Assembly: GCA_017656425.1 (NCBI GenBank)
Contig: JACDNV010000019.1
Location: 1 to 37,447 of the forward strand
DNA: 37,447 nt
Source of the DNA: Candidatus Neomarinimicrobiota bacterium
GTDB taxonomy: Bacteria; Fidelibacterota; UBA2242; B5-G15
Direction of reading: 5' to 3'
Position 1 is the first letter of the stretch; each line of letters begins with the position of its first letter. The translations under genes were made by a program, and so were the position numbers. Below, one piece after another: positions 24,486 to 30,673 of the stretch. The notes beneath the pieces were generated by a model. That model saw only the letters and a program-made list of their open reading frames with translations, made no database searches and was not told where the DNA came from.

Positions 24486-25169
24486 CTACCTTTTTATGTC
24501 TTCAACAATCTCTCCATCGTGAAGATTTATAAGGCGTTTTGCAAAATCCATAACCATCTTATCATGTGTCGCAAAGATAAAAGTCGTTCCGAGTTTCTCA
24601 TTCATTTTAAGCATTATTTCCAGTACCTCTGCACCTGTTCTTGAATCCAGATTAGCAGTTGGTTCATCTGCAAGCACAAGCTTTGGCTCCTTTACAAGCG
24701 CCCTTGCTATCGCGACACGCTGCTGCTGACCTCCACTCATCTCTGATGGTTTCCTGTTAATATATTCTGCAAGCCCTACATTTCTTAGCATTTCAATTGC
24801 CCTTTCCCTCCGTTCTTTTTTGCTGTGTTTACCCATTAAAACCAGAGGAAACTCCACATTTTCCAAAGCAGTAAGAACTGGTATAAGATTATAAGTTTGG
24901 AAAACAAACCCGATTTGATCCCGCCTCAGCTTTGCACAGCGATCTTTAGAGAGTTTTGTAACATCTATTGAATCAAAAAATACCGAACCTTCTGTTGGTT
25001 TATCCAGGGTTCCGAGAATATTCATGAAAGTAGTTTTGCCAGAACCGGAGGGACCAGCAATAGAGATGAACTCGCATTTTTCAATGTCAATACTAATATT
25101 CTTCAAAGCTGTAACAGCAACCTCTCCAGTTGAATAAATTTTTGTTACATTTTTCATCGATGCAATCAT
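24486..25169 (-). CDS. ABC transporter ATPase, LolD/MacB type
   Basis: 227 residues, a lone ATPase domain with Walker A GPSGSGKTT, Q-loop VFQTYNLIPVLTALENVEFP, signature MSGGQQQRVAIARAL, Walker B LVLADEPTANLD and the H-loop FATHD. The VFQ-NLIP and LTALENVE sequences are typical of the LolD/MacB/FtsE group. It drives the FtsX-type permeases encoded just downstream. The operon order, barrel-ATPase-permease-permease-carrier, suggests an envelope-spanning lipid or lipoprotein export pathway. Confidence 0.95.
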   Translation of the reverse strand: MIASMKNVTKIYSTGEVAVTALKNISIDIEKCEFISIAGPSGSGKTTFMNILGTLDKPTEGSVFFDSIDVTKLSKDRCAKLRRDQIGFVFQTYNLIPVLTALENVEFPLVLMGKHSKKERRERAIEMLRNVGLAEYINRKPSEMSGGQQQRVAIARALVKEPKLVLADEPTANLDSRTGAEVLEIMLKMNEKLGTTFIFATHDKMVMDFAKRLINLHDGEIVEDIKR

Positions 25170-25186
25170 AACATACCCTTTTATTT

Positions 25187-26293
25187 TTAAAAATAAGTTT
25201 TAATGAAAATATACAAATAATGCGCTCCTCTATAGGACTTACTAAGAATATTCGGGGCAAATTCTGTCCCATCTTTTGAAAAATTAAAATAAGCACCAAA
25301 ATTGACCGTTATATTAATTCTAGGATTATATGATAGTGAAGGAGAGAAAATTGTTGATTTATCATCAAGATTTGACACACAAAACACAGATATAGAATAT
25401 TTATTATTCAGTGGATAATTAATCATGGAAAATAGATAATTCCTCCCTAAAAATTTCCTTTCCTCTGCTATGGCTGACTTAAAACTATAATTATCTGATT
25501 CAAATCCAGTCTGATCATGATTGTACTCAGTTAGAAAATATAACCCATTACCAACGGGGAAAGTATAATCAAAACCAACAAGGGTATTAAAGTTATTCTT
25601 ATATCTATCTATATCAGAATCAATAAAATAAATCGATTCAATCCAGACTCCTATTCCCATATCCCTCTTTAATGCAAGTCCAAGAAAATCCCCTACTTTG
25701 TAGTGACTATAGTTAAGAAGTAGGTCAGCTTCCGCAATATTTGTTATGAGCCTGAAAGCAAATTTTGAATTTTTATACCCCTCTTCGGGAACCATAACAG
25801 CATCGAACTGAGAAAGACGACCAGTTCTCGCAGATAGTTTTATAGAATTTATACCTGAGAAATCAAATGTCGGCTCATATACCGATACAGGCATAAAAAC
25901 ATCCATTGGCCTGAAAATATATCCAAAGCTCCAGGAAATGATCTGTTTCCCCACCCTTAGTCTTAAATTTTGTCTATTTAAATCAAAATAAAATCTGTCG
26001 AAGCTGACCCCCTTTTTTGAACTTCCAATCAATGAAATTTTATTCAAAAAACCAGAAGTTTCCTCTCCTCGAATTCTAATGAATAGTTTGGCATTCTGAT
26101 TTACTCTGGCATCTATATCAATAACTGCACGTGACCAAAGTGACTGATATGAATCATTATCTCTATTGATGAGCACAAAATAACGTCCCTCGATATAGCC
26201 TGAAAGTGCAGGATTTGCCCCATATAAACTCGCCAATAAAATAGGAATAAATATTATAACAACTATCTTCTTAATCACTTTTTTTAAACCCAT
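25187..26293 (-). CDS. Outer-membrane beta-barrel protein of the export operon
   Basis: Signal peptide MGLKKVIKKIVVIIFIPILL ending SLYG, then alternating aromatic strands (GYIEGRYFVLINRDND, FYFDLNRQNLRLRVGKQIIS, GLYFLTEYNHDQTGF) and a C-terminal YLYIFIKTYF with terminal Phe, as in barrels inserted by BamA. The WSFGYIFRPMDVF segment resembles DUF1302-type porins. A Met five codons earlier (26308) is an alternative start; neither has a strong ribosome binding site, and the gene overlaps the tetR end, so coupling is likely. It probably provides the outer-membrane exit or acceptor for the ABC system downstream. Confidence 0.75.
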   Translation of the reverse strand: MGLKKVIKKIVVIIFIPILLASLYGANPALSGYIEGRYFVLINRDNDSYQSLWSRAVIDIDARVNQNAKLFIRIRGEETSGFLNKISLIGSSKKGVSFDRFYFDLNRQNLRLRVGKQIISWSFGYIFRPMDVFMPVSVYEPTFDFSGINSIKLSARTGRLSQFDAVMVPEEGYKNSKFAFRLITNIAEADLLLNYSHYKVGDFLGLALKRDMGIGVWIESIYFIDSDIDRYKNNFNTLVGFDYTFPVGNGLYFLTEYNHDQTGFESDNYSFKSAIAEERKFLGRNYLFSMINYPLNNKYSISVFCVSNLDDKSTIFSPSLSYNPRINITVNFGAYFNFSKDGTEFAPNILSKSYRGAHYLYIFIKTYF

Positions 26294-26876
26294 TGCTAAT
26301 AATACCATACATAATTATTTTAATAAGTTGTTCGAATATGGATCCAGGTGTTGGATACTTTTTAGCCAGCTCTTTATCAGTAAATAAATCATAGGTTTTT
26401 GAATATAATGTAAATAAAAAATCTAAATCAACGTCTTTTCTGATATAACCTTCCTTTTTACCCATAAGATAAAAGTTTTTACTTTCCTGGTAAGACTTGT
26501 GTATCTCTTGATTTATATACCTATTTATCTCATCGATATCGGATTTAGCAAATTCTTTAATAAAATCCTGGCTGAAGATATTCATCATTTCGCCTTTCCA
26601 TTTTATTATTTTCTCCATCTTCATATTAAAAGGATCATTACTATTAACAATATCACAATATTCCTTCCATGCATTATCGAAAATCTCCCTTAAAATAAAA
26701 AGAGCAAGGTCAACTTTATTTTTAAAATACTTATAAAATGTCGCTTTACTAACACCTGCTTCTTTACAAATTTCTTCAACGCTGACTTTTTTTATACCAT
26801 ACCTGTAAAATAGTTTCTTTCCAGTTTCTACTATTTCATCGATTTTTTTCCTGCTGTTAGCTGAACTAATTTCCAT
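26271..26876 (-). CDS. TetR-family transcriptional regulator
   Basis: Residues 10-60 form the TetR helix-turn-helix: IVETGKKLFYRYGIKKVSVE, EICKEAGVSKATFYKYFKNK, then VDLALFILREI. The rest is a helical ligand-binding domain. It is the first gene of the operon and overlaps the barrel gene, so it most likely represses its own export operon in response to a membrane-active or lipid ligand. A candidate operator overlaps a TATAAT-like box just upstream. Confidence 0.9.
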   Translation of the reverse strand: MEISSANSRKKIDEIVETGKKLFYRYGIKKVSVEEICKEAGVSKATFYKYFKNKVDLALFILREIFDNAWKEYCDIVNSNDPFNMKMEKIIKWKGEMMNIFSQDFIKEFAKSDIDEINRYINQEIHKSYQESKNFYLMGKKEGYIRKDVDLDFLFTLYSKTYDLFTDKELAKKYPTPGSIFEQLIKIIMYGIISNGFKKSD

Positions 26877-26897
26877 AAAATAAACTATTATGTTTCA

Positions 26898-26934
26898 ATT
26901 ATACAATTACCGTTTACATTATATGAAATGTTTA
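26898..26934 (-). promoter_or_regulatory. Candidate promoter and operator of the tetR-export operon
   Basis: On the minus strand TATAAT (26898-26903) lies ~20 bp from the tetR start. An imperfect inverted repeat, ACATT...AATGT (26916-26931), sits where the -35 region would be. A fitting -35 hexamer is not obvious. Confidence 0.3.
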
Positions 26935-26975
26935 ATAAATTAGCAACAATAAATTTTATAATAAGGTATATAAAC

Positions 26976-27344
26976 CTATTTTGTTATATTGATTCTTCTG
27001 TAATAGAAGGGAGGATATTTTTCTTCCCATTCATTTTTTAGAAAAATACCAACATCTATATGCGTTTTTCTTGTCAAATTATGTTGAAAAGAAAATTTAT
27101 TATATGATTCTTTTGGTAAGTAATTTAGTTCTGCAGAAATTGTGTCACCTTTGAAAACTAATATAGAAATATGGTGAACTAAACTGCGTGGAATTCTCAA
27201 TTTAAGAACTATATCTATATTTCTATTACTGGCCGAAATATTTCCATTTTTAGGAACTATAACATAAAAATAATCATGTACACCTTTAACTGTACATCCT
27301 TCCTGAATCGTTGTTCTAACATTGTAAGGTATATTTTCGGGCAT
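26976..27344 (-). CDS. Out-of-frame C-terminal part of a possible phase-variable protein (122 aa)
   Basis: The open frame continues upstream of this Met without a stop (RTREQEDIIKDLEDLISSTK, then ELERAFIKI) as far as the octamer repeat at 27416-27439, and no ribosome binding site precedes the Met. It is therefore better read as the second half of the gene at 27407-27742. The encoded part is beta-rich (VHDYFYVIVPKNGNIS, IVLKLRIPRSLVHHISILVF) and would be an extracytoplasmic or cytoplasmic ligand-like domain; I do not recognise it. Loss of one 8-bp unit joins the two frames into about 252 residues. Confidence 0.6.
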   Translation of the reverse strand: MPENIPYNVRTTIQEGCTVKGVHDYFYVIVPKNGNISASNRNIDIVLKLRIPRSLVHHISILVFKGDTISAELNYLPKESYNKFSFQHNLTRKTHIDVGIFLKNEWEEKYPPFYYRRINITK

Positions 27345-27406
27345 TATTTTTATGAATGCTCTTTCTAATTCTTTTGTGGAAGAAATTAAATCTTCTAAAT
27401 CTTTAA

Positions 27407-27742
27407 TTATATCTTCTTGTTCTCTTGTTCTCTTGTTCTCTTTTCAATTAATTCGGCAAGGCTATCTAATCTTGATGTTTCAATAGAGGCTATTAAAGAG
27501 TCTATATATTCAACTTTAGGTTTAATAGAATTTAGAATGTTTCCCTTTATGCCTGTTATTTCGCGATAACCAAAAAAACTAAGTAACGTTGCAATTATAA
27601 GAATAAATATTTTTAATAATTTTATGTTTTTGAGAAAAGATTTTAATTCTACTTCTAAATTACTTATTCTTTTCTCATCTTCAATTAATTTATTTAAAAA
27701 ATAGTTGCCCTTTTCTGTCTCCATATCTAACTTTTTGCTCAT
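27407..27742 (-). CDS. N-terminal part of a possible phase-variable single-span membrane protein (111 aa)
   Basis: The ATG at 27742 has AGGAGG five bases upstream. A coiled-coil-prone stretch (YFLNKLIEDEKRISNLEVEL) is followed by one membrane span (IKLLKIFILIIATLLSFFGY) and a second helical region that ends KRTREQENKKI-stop. The stop is reached only because three AGAACAAG octamers put the ribosome out of the longer frame. With two (or five) octamers the sequence would run on through EDIIKDLEDLISS into the frame at 26976-27344. No family is recognised. Confidence 0.65.
   Translation of the reverse strand: MSKKLDMETEKGNYFLNKLIEDEKRISNLEVELKSFLKNIKLLKIFILIIATLLSFFGYREITGIKGNILNSIKPKVEYIDSLIASIETSRLDSLAELIEKRTREQENKKI
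27416..27439 (-). repeat. (AGAACAAG)3 tandem octamer at a frame junction
   Basis: Three perfect copies (plus-strand CTTGTTCT). Eight is not divisible by three, so slippage switches the reading frame. Going from three to two copies fuses the two neighbouring open frames. Confidence 0.9.
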
Positions 27743-28185
27743 TTTAACCTCCTGCATTATTTATCATTTTAATTTACTATAATTTCCAAAAACATTCATC
27801 TTATTATGAACACATAATATCTACAATAGACTTACCCGAAAAATTGTGTATAACATTAAATTTTATCATAGTCTTCAGAGCAGGGAGTGTCCCAATTTTT
27901 TTATAAATGGGATAAAGAAAATATCTTTCTTACTGTTTCTTACTCGCGTAAATACATTCTATGAGTTACGCTTAACCATTTAACAAACGGAGGTATTTAC
28001 CATGAAATTAGAGAAAGCCATCATCGAGAAACTGGAAAAGGATCTGGAAACTGTCAAAACTATGGATGACTTGCCTGGTAAAAATGGCGTCATTAAAAGG
28101 CTAAACATACGCTTAACAGAACAAATGCTACAGTATGAACGTTATCAGAAGAGAGAGCATCAGGGTAGCAACTTACGCAATGGTA

Positions 28186-28205
28186 TTCGAAGAATCCCTT
28201 CGGGA
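28186..28205 (+). repeat. Micro-hairpin element, type A
   Basis: A perfect TTCGAAGAATCCCTTCGGGA. Removal joins LRNG-SSTKNLKGEYG. Confidence 0.8.
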
Positions 28206-28249
28206 GTAGTACCAAAAATCTAAAAGGAGAATATGGTAGTATTGCAATA

Positions 28250-28270
28250 TCCGAAGGATCTCTTTTGAGA
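28250..28270 (+). repeat. Micro-hairpin element, type B
   Basis: Identical over 21 bp to the two type B copies in the ISL3 transposase 25 kb away. Removal joins GSIAI-QVHLNREGEF in frame. Confidence 0.8.
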
Positions 28271-28346
28271 CAAGTTCACCTGAACCGTGAAGGTGAATTT
28301 GAACCATTGCTGATTGCCAAGCACAAATGTGAATTTGGTGATCTGG

Positions 28347-28366
28347 TTTGAAGAATCCCTTCGGGA
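28347..28366 (+). repeat. Micro-hairpin element, type A
   Basis: One substitution (C to T at the third base). Removal joins FGDL-EGKILSLYAK and corrects the frame. Confidence 0.8.
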
Positions 28367-28407
28367 AAGGTAAGATTCTCTCTTTGTATGCCAAATGGAT
28401 GAGTGTA

Positions 28408-28449
28408 TCCGTTCGAAGAATCCCTTCGGGATAGGATCCCTATTCGGGA
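28408..28449 (+). repeat. Nested pair: type A element inside a type C element
   Basis: TCCG (28408-28411), then a perfect type A (28412-28431), then the remaining 18 bp of type C (28432-28449). Removing all 42 bp joins AKWMSV-RDIQEHL. Confidence 0.85.
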
Positions 28450-28470
28450 CGGGATATCCAGGAGCATTTA

Positions 28471-28490
28471 TTCGAAGAATCCCTTCGGGA
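28471..28490 (+). repeat. Micro-hairpin element, type A
   Basis: Perfect copy. Removal joins IQEHL-QDLHGLELS. Confidence 0.8.
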
Positions 28491-28562
28491 CAAGACCTTC
28501 ATGGACTGGAGTTATCCACTGTCTTCATTAGTCGTCTTACCGATAGGGTGCTTCAAGAAGTC

Positions 28563-28584
28563 TCCGTAGGATCCCTATTCGGGA
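28563..28584 (+). repeat. Micro-hairpin element, type C (22 bp), uninterrupted
   Basis: TCCGTAGGATCC followed by CTATTCGGGA. Removal joins RVLQEV-KDWQQHPLES and corrects the frame. Confidence 0.8.
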
Positions 28585-28757
28585 AAAGACTGGCAACAGC
28601 ATCCGTTAGAGTCGGTTTATGTTATTGGTATATTTTGATGCTATTCACTATAAGATTCGCAGTGATGGGAAAGTTCAAACCAGGTCTGCCTATACCTGTC
28701 TGTGTATTGATGTTCAGTGGCAACGGGATTTATTGGGTATCTGGATTGGTGAGAGTG

Positions 28758-28777
28758 TTCGAAGAATCCCTTCGGGA
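28758..28777 (+). repeat. Micro-hairpin element, type A
   Basis: Perfect copy. Removal joins WIGES-EGAHFWLSVL. Confidence 0.8.
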
Positions 28778-28929
28778 AAGGAGCACATTTCTGGTTGTCG
28801 GTGTTAACTGAATTACAGAACCGTGGTGTAGAAGATGTTTTAATTGCTTGTTTAGGTGGTTTAAAGAGATTCCTGGAAGCCATTGAGAGTGTTTTCTCAC
28901 AAACACGTGCACAATTCTCGAAGAAATGG

Positions 28930-28975
28930 AAAGAGCCATTGTTTGTTTTTATTCTAAGACAAACAATGGCTCTTT
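28930..28975 (-). terminator. Strong hairpin terminator after susD
   Basis: AAAGAGCCATTGTTTGT (28930-28946) and ACAAACAATGGCTCTTT (28959-28975) pair perfectly over 17 bp with a 12-nt loop, 18 bp beyond the susD stop. The A/T ends of the stem give a short T-run in either direction, so it may work both ways. Confidence 0.75.
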
Positions 28976-28993
28976 AACTTACCAAACTTTAGT

Positions 28994-30637
28994 TTATTGT
29001 TCATAATCTGGATTCCGCCCCGCTTTAAGATTGACTGAAATTTCCTGTTCAGGTATAGGTAGTAGTTTATAGCGAGGGTCCCATGGCTGTCTATTTACAT
29101 ACTGTAGTTGGGGGTATTTTGTTTTTAATTCGTCAATCTTATCTATAACAGCATCAAGTATATTTTTTACCTGATCTACTTCCATTTTACCATTCTTCAA
29201 CCATCTCATTAGATCCAGATAACGCCATCCTTCAAAAGCAAGTTCCATCTGTCGTTCTTTGACTATTGTATCAAAATCAACCTGGGACACAGGATCTAAA
29301 CTGGCTCTTTCTCTTACCTGATTAATATACATGGTTGCTTTGCTAGAATTTCCACTAAATAAATTAGCTTCAGCAGCCATAAGTAATACATCAGCGTAAC
29401 GCATATATCTATAATTTGTACCATAATTCAATTCGGCGACTGGGCCGCCTGTTTCAGATTCCCATGTGCCATATTTTAGTCTAATATATCCTGCGTAACC
29501 ATAAGGATAGTCACCGGCAGCATTTGTGGGTTGTACTCCATAAGCTATGAGCGTGTCTTCAGACATTATAAATGCTCTATACCTTATTCCACTGTATCCT
29601 TCTTCCTCTTCATATACTGAGGCTAAGTTTGGAGTTGGATAAAGAAATCCCCATCCAATTCTCATACCAATATTTTCTATTCCTATAAAATAATCACTTC
29701 TTGGACCACATAATTGCCAGTTGATATTACTTTCATTAAGTCGATTGTTACCCCAATTGAAGCTTCCCCAATCTTTATTTGTAGTGTTGGTGTAGGAAAC
29801 TTCAAAAAGCGATTCATCGCCAAATTCCTGTGGTATTCTAAATATATCCCTCATATCATCTACGGTTTCAACAGGTATAAGGCTATATTCGCCAGAATTG
29901 ATAACTTCTTCAAACATTTGTGCTGCTTCTTGATATCTACCCTGATACAGATAAGCTTTCCCAAGTAATGCCTGTGCAAATCCCTTTGAAACACGATATT
30001 TATCTTTTAGAGCATATTCACTTTTTAATGGAAGGTCAGCGATGGCAGCTTGTAGATCTTCTTCTATAGCATCCCAGAAGGCTTGCTCTCCTCCCTCCGG
30101 TGGAGCTACTTGGTACTCATCAGGATCAAGGAGTTTTAAAACGAGCGATGCATATTCACCCCATAATGCTACAAGTTCAAAGTTAGCCAGTGCCCTTAAA
30201 CACTTGGCTTCTGCAATGTTAATTTTTTTCGATTCTGTATTTGGTTCGACATAATGAATTATTGTATTACATCTATTAATAATTCTGTAACAACCAGCAT
30301 AAACGGCAGTAACAAAGGGGTTATTTGGACCAAAACGATATTCATTCAGTTCTTCATATCCCGGTTGATCACCTCTACCACCTCCGCCGGTTATTACTTC
30401 ATCACTCAAAGTGTTTCTTACGAGATATGAACCTCCCCATATACCGAATTGCTGATCCTGAACTAAGTCATAGCAGGCAAGAGTTCCTGCCATCGATTCG
30501 TCGTCTGTCTGGTAATAGTTTTCGACAGATAGTACTCCACGAGGTTCTGTATCAAGAAATTTTTCCGAACATGAAAAAAGGAACAATAGCGCTGTTGCAA
30601 GGAATACAATTTTTATTATTTTAATTTTTTCACTCAT
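28994..30637 (-). CDS. susD: SusD/RagB-family outer-membrane lipoprotein
   Basis: Surface glycan- or peptide-binding lid of a SusCD uptake complex. The signal peptide ends in a lipobox (LFLFSCSEKFLDTEP), the hallmark SusD start. Helical TPR-like segments follow, including KCLRALANFELVALWGEY, KGFAQALLGKAYLYQGRYQE, YMRYADVLLMAAEAN and the C-terminal REMQL/ELAFEGWRYLDLMRW block, ending LLPIPEQEISVNLKAGRNP. The ATG at 30637 has AGGAGG nine bases upstream; an ATG two codons earlier (30643) and a TTG (30655) are alternatives. It lies 36 bp after susC in the same operon. No glycosidase or protease neighbour indicates the substrate. Confidence 0.93.
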   Translation of the reverse strand: MSEKIKIIKIVFLATALLFLFSCSEKFLDTEPRGVLSVENYYQTDDESMAGTLACYDLVQDQQFGIWGGSYLVRNTLSDEVITGGGGRGDQPGYEELNEYRFGPNNPFVTAVYAGCYRIINRCNTIIHYVEPNTESKKINIAEAKCLRALANFELVALWGEYASLVLKLLDPDEYQVAPPEGGEQAFWDAIEEDLQAAIADLPLKSEYALKDKYRVSKGFAQALLGKAYLYQGRYQEAAQMFEEVINSGEYSLIPVETVDDMRDIFRIPQEFGDESLFEVSYTNTTNKDWGSFNWGNNRLNESNINWQLCGPRSDYFIGIENIGMRIGWGFLYPTPNLASVYEEEEGYSGIRYRAFIMSEDTLIAYGVQPTNAAGDYPYGYAGYIRLKYGTWESETGGPVAELNYGTNYRYMRYADVLLMAAEANLFSGNSSKATMYINQVRERASLDPVSQVDFDTIVKERQMELAFEGWRYLDLMRWLKNGKMEVDQVKNILDAVIDKIDELKTKYPQLQYVNRQPWDPRYKLLPIPEQEISVNLKAGRNPDYEQ

Positions 30638-30673
30638 ATTCATAATCCTCCTCAAATTATGATCTATTATTAA

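Larger units (their letters stand above)
27883..28917 (+). mobile_element. Truncated IS256-family insertion sequence
   Basis: The left end GGGAGTGTCCCAATTTTT (27883-27900) is a typical IS256-family terminal repeat. The transposase follows but is cut after AIESVFSQTRAQ, and no right end is visible before the susD terminator hairpin. The stretch 27743-28001 holds no gene. Confidence 0.7.
28002..28917 (+). pseudogene. IS256 (Mutator-type) transposase remnant carrying eight micro-hairpin elements
   Basis: ACGGAGG precedes the ATG. Read with the eight elements removed it gives a clean IS256 N-terminal and central part: GKNGVIKRLNIRLTEQML, NLRNG-SSTKNLKGEYGSIAI, FGDL-EGKILSLYAKWMSV, RDIQEHL-QDLHGLELSTVF, ISRLTDRVLQEV-KDWQQHP, YKIRSDGKVQTRSAYTCLCI, IWIGES-EGAHFWLSVLTEL and NRGVEDVLIACLGGLK. 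Both conserved aspartate regions before the truncation are recognisable (IFDAIHYK; the DG of IS256 reads LGG here). One extra T near 28638 adds a real frameshift and the C-terminal third is absent, so this copy is dead regardless of the elements. Confidence 0.85.

Noticed and set aside
2851-28584. GGATCT/GGATCC inside type B and C elements as targets of the BglII-like R-M system
   Set aside because: The recognition site of that enzyme is only guessed, and type A elements lack GATC, so the link is not supported.
28186-28777. Regularly recurring short repeats resembling a CRISPR array
   Set aside because: Spacing is irregular (0 to ~175 bp), the intervening DNA is continuous transposase coding sequence, and repeats are shorter than CRISPR repeats; no cas genes are present.
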